A stretch of 64,000 bases of DNA from Acidobacteriota bacterium. Its GTDB lineage: Bacteria > Acidobacteriota > Terriglobia > Terriglobales > Acidobacteriaceae. Positions 54,134-61,833 of this stretch are shown one piece after another. The notes beneath the pieces were generated by a model. That model was not told where the DNA came from, did not search any database, and worked only from the letters and a program-made list of their open reading frames with translations. The translations under genes were made by a program, and so were the position numbers. The stretch lies in contig JABCZH010000011.1 of assembly GCA_013289795.1 (NCBI GenBank), positions 62,001-126,000 on the forward strand, given 5' to 3'. Position 1 is the stretch's first letter; every line of letters starts with the position of its first letter.

Positions 54134-54314
54134 GGGTTGATGGTTTTCCTCCTCGACGGATCCTGCTCCCTGGGCGCTTACCGCGTCGCCCGCCCTTTAA
54201 GTTTCTCACTATATGTACTATCACGACCTGCATCTTCTTGGTGTGGCTTTCATCCAAAGCAGAGTGCATTCACCTTACGGTCTGCGGTGTCCAGCCGAAG
54301 CCAGGAGTTGATGG

Positions 54315-54887
54315 ATGTTTGAGAGTATTCTCTGCCAGGTAACGGAATATGATCCTGATGTCCTTGAATCCCTGATCGGGCTCGCAGTCGAAATCGCTCG
54401 CGAGGGTCGAGAGGGCAGACGCGTTGGCACGGTATTTACACTCGGGGACGAGGACGCCGTGCTCGCAAGATCCAGGCCGTTGATTTTGGATCCGTTATCG
54501 GGGCATCCCCAGTCTTCACTGCACGTCACCAATCTCAACCTTCGCGGAACCATCAAGGAGTTGGCGCAATTGGACGGTGGATTCGTGGTGAGTCGCGAGG
54601 GAATTGTCCTTTCCGCCTGCCGCTACCTTGATGCCGTGTCCGCGCAAGTGGACGTGCCGCTGGGACTCGGCAGCCGCCACATTGCCGCTGCCAACATGAG
54701 CGCGGTTACGAACGCGGTTGCCATCGTGGTTTCTGAAAGTTCGGTGGTGCGACTTTTTTGTCATGGCCAACTGGTCGGCGAAATCATTCCCGAACTTTGG
54801 ATGATGGATCATGCAGCGCACCTGCGTGGAAGCGCCAAGCGGGAACAAGTCGGTGACCTCACGATTTTGACGCCAAATCTGCGCTGA
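54315..54887 (+). CDS. DisA_N/DAC-domain protein (diadenylate cyclase-like), variant active site
   Basis: 190 residues from ATG 54315; AGGAG is 7 bases upstream. The DAC fold is seen in DGGFVVSREGIVLSACRYLDA, then VPLGLGSRHIAAANMSAVTNAVAIVVSE. DAC domains join two ATP into cyclic di-AMP, with motifs DGA and RHR. Here they read DGG and RHI, so activity is uncertain. There are no membrane helices, unlike CdaA, and no HhH domain as in DisA. It is single, with no cdaR or glmM beside it. Confidence 0.8.
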   Translation: MFESILCQVTEYDPDVLESLIGLAVEIAREGREGRRVGTVFTLGDEDAVLARSRPLILDPLSGHPQSSLHVTNLNLRGTIKELAQLDGGFVVSREGIVLSACRYLDAVSAQVDVPLGLGSRHIAAANMSAVTNAVAIVVSESSVVRLFCHGQLVGEIIPELWMMDHAAHLRGSAKREQVGDLTILTPNLR

Positions 54888-54974
54888 GCCGGGTGGCCGG
54901 TCTCTTGGGGTTCTCATCTTACGCAACGACCGGACCACGAGTTTCTACTTTTCTCATGGCCTTTGCAGTTCACC

Positions 54975-55190
54975 TCATGCGGCGGAGATCTGGGCTCCTC
55001 TTGTCTCGACAACGTTGTGCGCTGACGCAGCGGATGAGAACAGAGATATGAGACCTTCGACCAGTGTTGGGTGAGTCAGAACCGCATCGCGCAGCGCAGT
55101 GTAAGGCAGCCCGGCAATCATCGCCATCTGGACGGCGGCCAGGGTCTCTCCCGCACCGACGCCGAAGGCCGATTTCAACAGACTGCCACC
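54975..55190 (-). pseudogene. C-terminal remnant of a pyridine nucleotide-disulfide oxidoreductase
   Basis: The frame ends at the stop 54975. The segment FGVGAGETLAAVQMAMIAG followed by LPYTALRDAVLTHPTLVEGL is the C-terminal dimerisation-domain signature of mercuric reductase or glutathione reductase-like flavoproteins. The upstream part (nucleotide-binding domains) is missing; sequence like it stops near 55190, where the membrane-protein gene 55196-55651 ends. About 70 residues remain of a normal 450. It is probably not expressed as a working enzyme. Confidence 0.75.
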
Positions 55191-55195
55191 TTGGA

Positions 55196-55651
55196 TCATT
55201 CCACGCGAAATTGAGAGCGAACCGAAGGGCGGGTGAAAAGGGCCCACCACCAGATGCTGACCAGAGCCAAAATCGGAAGTAATATCTTGTCAACGGGAAC
55301 GATCTCGATTACGCCGGGCCGATGACGATCAAGAGTTAACTCAAGAACGCATGAAGAAATGGGAAGCGTCGCAAGACAAAGCGTCGTTGTTCTTGCCCAT
55401 CCACGGAGGCGTAAGAGCCCAATGGATGATGCCGCAGCAACAAGGCTGAACAGAAACGGAAGCCCAAGAAAAACAAAAAACCTAATTGGGAACCTCGCGA
55501 ACTCATGGGCTGAAAACCAAACGGTCTCCCATAAGTAATATCCACATATGCAAAGAAACGGCACAGACCCAAGGAATTGGACCACTGCGACAGCGATGAC
55601 CGAAGGCGATGGCCGATTATTACGGGGTTGCTGCGCGGATAGTGGGTTCAT
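55196..55651 (-). CDS. Membrane protein, four predicted helices, unknown function
   Basis: 151 residues. Helices lie at about 17-38, 55-77, 85-105 and 122-140. Positive loops are consistent with cytoplasmic ends. It has no recognised family. The 3' end abuts the oxidoreductase remnant on the same strand. An inverted repeat (55683-55739) lies just upstream of the start, where a promoter or an insertion footprint may be. Confidence that it is expressed is moderate. Confidence 0.55.
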   Translation of the reverse strand: MNPLSAQQPRNNRPSPSVIAVAVVQFLGSVPFLCICGYYLWETVWFSAHEFARFPIRFFVFLGLPFLFSLVAAASSIGLLRLRGWARTTTLCLATLPISSCVLELTLDRHRPGVIEIVPVDKILLPILALVSIWWWALFTRPSVRSQFRVE

Positions 55652-55682
55652 ATGGCATTTTATTGTTGCACTCGGTGCCCGG

Positions 55683-55739
55683 GACAGACTGAACGTTCCT
55701 TAATTTTCGGAGGCAAGAATCGGGAACGTCCAGTCTGTC
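55683..55739. repeat. Inverted repeat GACAGACTGAACGTTCC / GGAACGTCCAGTCTGTC
   Basis: 17-base arms match in 16 positions around a 23-base centre. A related motif GGGACGGACTAGACGTTCCC occurs at 58764-58783. Dispersed repeat or remnant of an element. Confidence 0.65.
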
Positions 55740-55819
55740 GCCGCATTTCCGTCACCAGGTCCAATTCTTCCTGCTGCGTCGTCTTAAGTACTAAGCAGAT
55801 GAGGTGCCTTCGGCGCGGA

Positions 55820-56623
55820 TCACGCAACTTTTCCTTTCTGGGCCTCAGGTTCGCTCTCAGCTCTCCTTGATTTCACCAGATCCGCTGCCGACGCTCCCTC
55901 AAGCGACAATCCATAGCCGACTTCTCGAACAATGCGCTCTTTCAACGGTTGAATGAAATGTACGCGCGTATTGCGACGGGTGACTTCGGGAGCCTTCAAG
56001 TACAACGTGGCCAGTTCGCGCGCCCGGCTGAGCGCCTTTCCGTTCGGCACGACCTCTGCAACCACTCCCCATTCGTGCGCCATACGCGCCGATAGAGGCT
56101 GTGGATTGAGCAGGAACGCCTCTGCTCGTCCCGCCCCGGCGCGATAACTCCAGGTGGTGAAGATTCCGTCGCCGGGCGCGACCCCCGAGCCGAAGTGTGC
56201 GACATCCTGGAAAGTCGCACCCTCTCCTGCCACAATTACGCTCGCAAGTAGCGCGTAGTCGGAGTGCACATGGGCTCGTCCTTCGATTGCCGCGATCACC
56301 GGCACGCGTATGTTAGATATGTTTTCCAATGCCTGAACACCTTCATCGTGAACCTGGCTCCAAACGCCGGGATCCGCGACGTTGCCGAAGGAGGACCAAT
56401 CGATGTCAGGAATGAACTCCCCGCCTGCGCCGGTAAGGATTACGATCTTGTTCGCTCGATCTTGCGAAATCCGGTAGAAGGCATCGACAAATTCCGTGTG
56501 AGCGTGTGCGCTCATAATGCACGGTCCGCCGTCGCTGCTGAATTCAGCAACCAGCACGCCTTTGTCATCTCGTGTCAGCTTTAGGTTGTGATAAGCGGCA
56601 AAGTAGTTATCTTGAAGTTGCAT
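55820..56623 (-). CDS. Enoyl-CoA hydratase/isomerase (crotonase) superfamily protein, oxocamphor-hydrolase-like
   Basis: ATG 56623 (MQLQDNYFAAY) with GGAG 8 bases upstream; 267 residues. Crotonase-fold signatures: ILTGAGGEFIPDIDW (oxyanion-type loop) and ENISNIRVPVIAAIEGRAHVHSDYALLASVIVA with His/Asp, plus GSGVAPGDGIFTTWSYRAGAGRAEAFLL, a pattern resembling the beta-diketone hydrolase 6-oxocamphor hydrolase. Such enzymes open cyclic diketones. Whether this is a diketone hydrolase or a CoA enzyme cannot be settled. It faces a gap with heptads and a ruvX fragment. Confidence 0.8.
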   Translation of the reverse strand: MQLQDNYFAAYHNLKLTRDDKGVLVAEFSSDGGPCIMSAHAHTEFVDAFYRISQDRANKIVILTGAGGEFIPDIDWSSFGNVADPGVWSQVHDEGVQALENISNIRVPVIAAIEGRAHVHSDYALLASVIVAGEGATFQDVAHFGSGVAPGDGIFTTWSYRAGAGRAEAFLLNPQPLSARMAHEWGVVAEVVPNGKALSRARELATLYLKAPEVTRRNTRVHFIQPLKERIVREVGYGLSLEGASAADLVKSRRAESEPEAQKGKVA

Positions 56624-56730
56624 CGTATTCTCCTCTCTGTGTTCCCTCCGGCTTTCCGTTCTCGTCTGAAGGTCTGATGAGCCAACGATTACTTCGCCGG
56701 CTTCCGACATCCGTGCGCCAACCGGCGGAT

Positions 56731-56754
56731 GGCTGAATGCTAAATGCTAAGTGC
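56731..56754. repeat. Heptad repeat, GCTGAAT/GCTAAAT family
   Basis: GCTGAAT, GCTAAAT and GCTAAGT run in 7-base steps directly beside the ruvX remnant, as in the intact locus at 58862-58918. Confidence 0.7.
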
Positions 56755-56829
56755 TGTCCTTCGCCCCCATCCAATTCTGCAAGATTAGCACCACCGCCAT
56801 CTGGTCCACCACTTCCCCTCTGCGCTGAA
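56754..56829 (-). pseudogene. Decayed duplicate of the 3' end of ruvX
   Basis: TTCGCCCCCATCCAATTCTG and CCATCTGGTCCACCACTTCC correspond to TTCGCCTCCATCCAACTTTG and CCATCTGGTCCACGACTTCC at 58928-58985. By eye about 64 of 74 bases match. On the minus strand it still reads the RuvX tail RRGEVVDQM. Confidence 0.75.
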
Positions 56830-57068
56830 ATGCGGGACAGAAATGTTGGGAAGCGTGGGGACATCCATGATAAGTAAAGTCAAGAGGAGACAGAGGTCTC
56901 CTGACGACAATCGCTTGACGGCATTCCCGTTCGGGTGTAACTTGTGGATGCTGTCGGGGCTGTTTCCGCGTTGTATTTACCCTCGTATTCGCCTTCCAGG
57001 AGGTCGCTTATGTCGGCACCTCGCCACCTGCTGATCTGGCTGGCCTTCTGCTTGTTTGAGGTGTCAAG

Positions 57069-58538
57069 GTGACTATTCGGCTCCACATTTTGGCCTTTGC
57101 GCTTTTTGGCGTGATTTCGTTGCCCATGGTGACGCAGCCTGCCACCGCGCAATCCGTCGGCAACGAGGCGTTGCGCGGTACGGAGTCTCCCAGCTTTTCC
57201 TTGGACTCTCAGCCGGGCTTGACCTGCTCACCTGCACCCTGTGTGCTGCCGCCGACTCTGGCCTCGGAGGGGACGGGTTTCAATCTAAACTCCCCTATAG
57301 CAGCCGACCCCTTAAGTCCGCGCCAGTTGATCGTAGCCAGCCTAGACACGAATTGCGGCCATTCGGATTGGGGTGGCATCCATATCTCTAGCGATGCGGG
57401 CTCAACTTGGAGCACTAGCTGCATGGGCAACCTCTTTGCCTTTGGCCAGCTCTGGGATCCGCTGGGCCTTCCCCTCGTGAGCTACGACTTAAAGGGGTCC
57501 GCGTATGTCGCGCAGTACTATCAGTATTGCCAAAGCGATGGGTTTAACTGCTATTCGGTCATAGGCATAGAGAAATCAACCGATGGCGAAGCTTGGATGG
57601 GTCCATTTACGGCGCTGGGCAGTGCGTCTTCGGTGATCTTCTGGGCTTCGCTGGCTGTCGACCAGACGCCAAGCAGCCCTTACGCCAACAGCATTTACGT
57701 CTTTGGTACAAATATCGCTATCAATAGCCAAGTCTTGGTTTCCCGGTCCCGGGACGGTGGCAGCACTTGGAACGTCTCGCAGCTCTTTGTCGATAAGCCT
57801 CATGAACTTACCTTCGACTACAACCCAAGCCTTACGGTAGGCAAGGACGGAACGGTGTATACGGCCTGGATGCATTGCCCTCTTATCAACGGCAACTACT
57901 GCGGGAATGGCACCGAGTTTATGGTGTTCTCGAAATCCGCTGATGGGGGCGTGACGTGGTCGCCGCCGAAGTTGGTGACGACGTTGAAGGAAGTGCCCAA
58001 CCAGTGCATGTGCTTTCCTTTCGGGTTAGTCCCGAACACAGACATTGGGGCGCCGAACACGCCTGCGCTGGGCATAGATAACAGCAACGGGCCATTTGCC
58101 GGACGGCTCTATGCAACGATGTTTGACTGGACCGGAACCTACATGCGGGTGCAGGTGATTCACTCCTCGGATGGGGGAACGACGTGGTCGAAGCCGGTGC
58201 CCGTGGCCCCGCCAAGCGATACCCACGACCAATTTTTCCCCTGGCTGTCGGTTAGTCCTACGGGATTAGTCGGAGTGAGTTGGCTGGACCGGCGAAACGA
58301 TCCTGCGAATATCGACTATCAAGCCTATGCCGCGATTTCTTCCGATGGCGGCGAGAGCTTCCAGCCCAACATTCAGCTCACTACGGCGTTCTCGAATCCC
58401 AACAACAACGGAAAGAACGGCCTCGGCAGTTACGCTGGCAACACTTGGGACGGGCCCAATTACTTCGTTGCTGCCTGGATGGATACCAGCAACGGCATCA
58501 GCAGCCAGGACTACGTCGGCGGCATCCGGCTGCACTGA
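57069..58538 (+). CDS. Secreted BNR-propeller protein 3
   Basis: Start GTG 57069, preceded by GAGGTG, gives 489 residues. A signal peptide (1-28, TAQ) is followed by the mature TCSPAPCVLPPTLASEG motif. Blades: SSDAGSTWSTS, KSTDGEAWMGP, RSRDGGSTWNV, KSADGGVTWSPP and HSSDGGTTWSKP. Nearly the same architecture as copies 1 and 2, so a recent duplication is likely. It sits between two copies of the heptad/ruvX sequence, alone in a segment of 2.1 kb, with no PqqA-like gene downstream. Confidence 0.85.
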   Translation: MTIRLHILAFALFGVISLPMVTQPATAQSVGNEALRGTESPSFSLDSQPGLTCSPAPCVLPPTLASEGTGFNLNSPIAADPLSPRQLIVASLDTNCGHSDWGGIHISSDAGSTWSTSCMGNLFAFGQLWDPLGLPLVSYDLKGSAYVAQYYQYCQSDGFNCYSVIGIEKSTDGEAWMGPFTALGSASSVIFWASLAVDQTPSSPYANSIYVFGTNIAINSQVLVSRSRDGGSTWNVSQLFVDKPHELTFDYNPSLTVGKDGTVYTAWMHCPLINGNYCGNGTEFMVFSKSADGGVTWSPPKLVTTLKEVPNQCMCFPFGLVPNTDIGAPNTPALGIDNSNGPFAGRLYATMFDWTGTYMRVQVIHSSDGGTTWSKPVPVAPPSDTHDQFFPWLSVSPTGLVGVSWLDRRNDPANIDYQAYAAISSDGGESFQPNIQLTTAFSNPNNNGKNGLGSYAGNTWDGPNYFVAAWMDTSNGISSQDYVGGIRLH

Positions 58539-58554
58539 GTTTAGAAACAGGAAA

Positions 58555-58760
58555 AGTAATCTGCGTGTTCCGCGCAATCTACGGCTAAGACTTCTGCGGA
58601 CACCGGTAAATACGCCAAGCTTTCCCTGTGTCTCTGTGCCTCTGTGGTGAATGGTTTGCCGGGTGATCTGCGTGTTCTGCGTAATCTGCGGCTAAGACTT
58701 CTGCGGACACCGGTGAATACGCCAAGCTTTTCCCTGTGTCTCTGTGCCTCTGGGCGGAAA
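58555..58760. repeat. Two-copy block of ATCTGCG/CTCTGTG degenerate repeats
   Basis: A unit of about 110 bases (ATCTGCGTGTTCCGCG, CTAAGACTTCTGCGGACACC, then TCCCTGTGTCTCTGTGCCTC) occurs twice, starting near 58559 and 58669. Below it, at 58764, is the GGGACGGACTAGACGTTCC motif that also forms the inverted repeat at 55683. Confidence 0.7.
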
Positions 58761-58861
58761 AACCCGGGACGGACTAGACGTTCCCCAATCATCCGGCGAG
58801 CTCCCGAGGTCTGTAAGGCGGCCGGCGGGTGTCCGCCCATAAGAGCGATCCCCACCGTCTC

Positions 58862-58918
58862 TGGGCTGAATGCTGAGTGCTGAATGCTGAGTGCTAAATG
58901 CCAACTGCCAACTGCTAA
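58862..58918. repeat. Heptad repeat at the 3' end of ruvX
   Basis: GCTGAAT, GCTGAGT, GCTGAAT, GCTGAGT, GCTAAAT, GCCAACT, GCCAACT and GCTAAGA follow in strict 7-base register and overlap the stop codon of ruvX. Confidence 0.8.
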
Positions 58919-59370
58919 GAGCTCCCCTTCGCCTCCATCCAACTTTGCAAAATCAGCACCGCTGCCATCTGGTCCACGACTTCCCCTCTGCGCTTGATGG
59001 ACATTTCAGTCTCGCGTAAGAGCCGGTTGGCTTGAGCTGAAGTCAGCCGTTCGTCCCAAAGGTGTACCGGCAGCTTGAATCGCTTTCGCAGTTCTTCGGC
59101 GAAGAGTTGCATTTTCTCCGCCTGGATTCCCTCCGCCCCGCTCATGCGCAACGGCAGCCCGACCACGATTTCAGACACGCCGTGCTCACGGATGACCTTT
59201 TCCAGCGCTGCCAGGTCCGTCCGCTTATTCTGCCGTTGGATGGTCGCAAGCCCCTGCGCAGTGATTCCCAGCAGGTCCGATATGGCGACGCCGATTCGCC
59301 TGGCGCCGACGTCCAGACCCAGCACGCGCGATAGCGTCCGCCCGGCGCCGTCAGTTGGTAGGGATGGCAC
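58915..59370 (-). CDS. ruvX: RuvX/YqgF Holliday-junction resolvase-like protein
   Basis: The N-terminal end is uncertain: GTG at 59370, just after GGAGG, gives 151 residues; GTG at 59325 gives 136, near the usual 138-140. The RNase H-like fold is seen in LGLDVGARRIGVAISDLLG (catalytic Asp), GLPLRMSGAEGIQAEKM, DERLTSAQANRLL and GEVVDQMAAVLILQSW. The protein is implicated in pre-16S rRNA processing and Holliday-junction resolution. It is divergent from the AI-2E family transporter gene. The last codons overlap a heptad repeat. Confidence 0.88.
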   Translation of the reverse strand: MPSLPTDGAGRTLSRVLGLDVGARRIGVAISDLLGITAQGLATIQRQNKRTDLAALEKVIREHGVSEIVVGLPLRMSGAEGIQAEKMQLFAEELRKRFKLPVHLWDERLTSAQANRLLRETEMSIKRRGEVVDQMAAVLILQSWMEAKGSS

Positions 59371-59452
59371 CTCCGGATTATATGTCGGGCAGAAAGCAGG
59401 AATTTGTTTTACGATATCCCGGTCTTCGCTCTGGCCCTCAGAGCGCGCATTC

Positions 59453-60541
59453 ATGGCAGACGACGAAATACAATTCGAACGCGAGGAACTCATCCCGCCA
59501 ACGCTGCCGGAACCACGGCCAAAAGGACGCCGGCTGCACTGGTCGCTGAACATCATTGGAATCGCCGGCGTCCTGGCGCTGTGCTATTACGGCGAAGCCA
59601 TTCTGGCGGTCATGCTGATCTCGGTGCTGCTGGCGTTTGTGCTGGCCCCGGTAGTGGATTTCCTTTCCTGGCTGCACCTGCCCCGCGGGTTGGGAGCCTT
59701 TGTCGCGATTGTGCTTCTGCTGACCGCGATCATGACCATCGTCTACTACTCCTATAACAAGGCGGTGGTGCTCGTACAGGATCTGCCGAAGTACACCACC
59801 CGGCTGCGCGAGGACGTCATGCGCTTCAGCAAGCAGGCCGAGAGTCTGGAAACTCTGGGGGAGGGATCGGAAGAGAAGGACGTGATCAAGGTCCGTGCTG
59901 CGACCGGACCGAGCGACTTGCTGACTCGCGGTTTCGGGTCCGCCGGCACGCTGCTGCTGGCGTGCTCATTCGTTCCCTTCCTGACCTTCTTCATGTTGAC
60001 GTGGCAGCAGCACGTGCGCTCAGCCACCGTCATGCTGTTTCCATTGGAGAGCCGCAATACTGTTTACGTTACGCTGGGATTGATCTCAGCCATGGTCCGC
60101 AGTTTCATGGTCGGCAATGTGCTGATCGGTTTGGCTCTGGGCGCCGTCAGCACCTTAATATTCGGACTTCTGCATCTGCCTTTTTTCTATTTCGTAGGCT
60201 TCATCAGCGGATTTCTGAGCCTGGTCCCTTATATGGGTCTGCTGCTGGCAATAGTGCCTCCGGTATTTGTCGGCCTCGGACACGTGGAAGTCACCGATCT
60301 CTTGACGATCGTCGTGACGGTTTTGGGATTACACATGATCGCGTTGAACGTGCTCTATCCCAAGTTCCTGGGCAACCGGCTGCAACTGAATCCGCTGGCG
60401 GTGACGATGAGTTTGCTGGTGTGGGGCAGTTTGTGGGGAGCCATGGGCCTGCTTCTAGCCATCCCCATTACCGGCGCGATGAAGATCGTTTTTGACCACG
60501 TGGAATCTTTAAAACCCTACGGTGCGTGGCTGGGGGAGTAG
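59453..60541 (+). CDS. AI-2E transporter (PerM/UPF0118) family membrane protein
   Basis: ATG 59453 (MADDEIQFERE) gives 362 residues; the longer frame to 59075 is antisense to ruvX. It has an acidic N-terminus, about 7-8 membrane helices, a long soluble loop after the third helix (about 105-165, with KYTTRLREDVMRFSKQAESL), and the family motifs PFLTFFMLTWQQ, LGAVSTLIFGLLHLPFFYFVGFIS and LNPLAVTMSLLVWGSLWGAMG. Family members include the autoinducer-2 exporter TqsA and other transporters of unknown substrate. Confidence 0.9.
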   Translation: MADDEIQFEREELIPPTLPEPRPKGRRLHWSLNIIGIAGVLALCYYGEAILAVMLISVLLAFVLAPVVDFLSWLHLPRGLGAFVAIVLLLTAIMTIVYYSYNKAVVLVQDLPKYTTRLREDVMRFSKQAESLETLGEGSEEKDVIKVRAATGPSDLLTRGFGSAGTLLLACSFVPFLTFFMLTWQQHVRSATVMLFPLESRNTVYVTLGLISAMVRSFMVGNVLIGLALGAVSTLIFGLLHLPFFYFVGFISGFLSLVPYMGLLLAIVPPVFVGLGHVEVTDLLTIVVTVLGLHMIALNVLYPKFLGNRLQLNPLAVTMSLLVWGSLWGAMGLLLAIPITGAMKIVFDHVESLKPYGAWLGE

Positions 60542-60587
60542 TCGGCAAGCTGCTCTGCCCTATGGAGTTACACCCCCCGCCAGCAAA

Positions 60588-60606
60588 AAGCCCGCTACGC
60601 GGGCCT
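60588..60606. terminator. Hairpin with A run on the 5' side
   Basis: GCCCGC (60590-60595) pairs with GCGGGC (60599-60604), loop TAC; CAAAAA precedes it, so it fits a terminator for the minus strand better; on the plus strand only CTTCT follows. It may end the transcript of the transporter in part. Confidence 0.5.
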
Positions 60607-60711
60607 TCTAGACGGCTGGAGCCGAACGGCTCAATTGCCATTCCCCCCGGTTTTCGATAGCATAAGAAGGTGCTGTTCTTCAGTGTTTCCGCTTCCCAAG
60701 GGTGGTTCCGC

Positions 60712-61248
60712 ATGTTAAGTAGCGACGGCAGCTTCCACATCGGCGATAAGGTAGTTTATCCGAACCATGGCGTTGGAATCATTGAGCAGATTAGCTCTCG
60801 GACTATTGGCGAGACGGTGGAGAAGTTCTATTTGCTGAAGATCAAGGCCAGCAGCCTCAAGGTCATGGTTCCCTTCCACAATGTGAATATGGTGGGATTG
60901 CGGCGGGTGATTAAGAATGGGGACATCCAGAAGATCGTTGATTTTCTGCAAGATGGCTCGGCTGACAGCAATGCTGACTGGAAATATCGTTATAAAGAGA
61001 ACTCTGAGCGCATGCGCACTGGGTCTTTGCTCGAGGTCGCCGTCGTATTGAAAGGCCTGATCGCGCTCAACCAGGCCAAGGCGCTTTCATTTCGGGAAAA
61101 GAAGATGCTGGAGCGGGCACGCTACCTGCTGGTCAGCGAACTCGCGATGGCCAAGAATTGCGAAGAACCGATGGTCGAAGAGCTGCTCGGCAAAGCCCTT
61201 AGCAAACACGGCCTGCGCTTCCCGGAAGCTTCCGAATTTCAAGCCTAG
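60712..61248 (+). CDS. carD: CarD-family transcriptional regulator
   Basis: ATG 60712 (MLSSDGSFHIG) gives 178 residues. The N-terminal RNA-polymerase-interaction Tudor-like domain is seen in FHIGDKVVYPNHGVGIIEQISS and YLLKIKASSLKVMVPFHNVNMVG, and the C-terminal helical domain carries DWKYRYKENSERMRTGSLLEVA. CarD binds RNA polymerase beta and stabilises open promoter complexes, controlling rRNA and stress genes. It lies 88 bases ahead of greA. Confidence 0.92.
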   Translation: MLSSDGSFHIGDKVVYPNHGVGIIEQISSRTIGETVEKFYLLKIKASSLKVMVPFHNVNMVGLRRVIKNGDIQKIVDFLQDGSADSNADWKYRYKENSERMRTGSLLEVAVVLKGLIALNQAKALSFREKKMLERARYLLVSELAMAKNCEEPMVEELLGKALSKHGLRFPEASEFQA

Positions 61249-61255
61249 CAAGATC

Positions 61256-61290
61256 TTAACCACAGGGGACACAGAGGTTCACAGGGGAAT
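61256..61290. repeat. CACAGGG/CACAGAGG repeat between carD and greA
   Basis: ACCACAGGGGACACAGAGGT followed by TCACAGGGGA is the reverse-complement form of the CTCTGTG family. Confidence 0.6.
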
Positions 61291-61336
61291 AAGCTCTGTG
61301 AAGCTTTGTGTTTTTGAGGTTTATAATTCTCCTCGC

Positions 61337-61813
61337 ATGACTGAGTTGATCAAAAAGAAGCTGCAGGACGAGATGAACCTCCTCGAGCACGAACTCGTCC
61401 ACGAGCTTCCCAAAGAGATCAAGCGGGCTGTGGCTCTTGGCGACCTTAGCGAAAACGCCGAATATCATATGGCCAAGCAGCGCCAGGAGTTCGTCAAGGC
61501 GCGGCTGCGCCAGCTTGGCCAGCGCATGGCCGACTTGTCTTTAATTAACATGGATAACATTCCCAAGGACAAAGTCGGTCTGGGTTCGAAGGTCAAGGTT
61601 TACGACAACACCAAGAACGAAGAAATGGAATACAAGCTGGTGACCACGGAAGAATCCGACGTGGCCACGGGAAAGATTTCGACCAGCTCGCCCATCGGCC
61701 GCGCGCTTCTCAACAAAAAGGTCGGCGACACGGCTACCGTGGTCACTCCGAACGGCAAGCGCGACTTGGATATTCTGACTTTGAGCACGATCCACGACGA
61801 GGCCAGCGCCTGA
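61337..61813 (+). CDS. greA: Transcription elongation factor GreA
   Basis: ATG 61337 (MTELIKKKLQDEMNLLEHEL) gives 158 residues, the usual length. The N-terminal coiled coil has the acidic tip DLSENAEYHMAKQRQ, whose Asp and Glu act in RNA cleavage in the polymerase secondary channel, and the C-terminal domain has SPIGRALLNKKVGDTATV. GreA rescues stalled RNA polymerase. It follows carD, another RNA-polymerase factor, in the same direction. Confidence 0.95.
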   Translation: MTELIKKKLQDEMNLLEHELVHELPKEIKRAVALGDLSENAEYHMAKQRQEFVKARLRQLGQRMADLSLINMDNIPKDKVGLGSKVKVYDNTKNEEMEYKLVTTEESDVATGKISTSSPIGRALLNKKVGDTATVVTPNGKRDLDILTLSTIHDEASA

Positions 61814-61833
61814 CATGGCCATGGCTTACTGAT

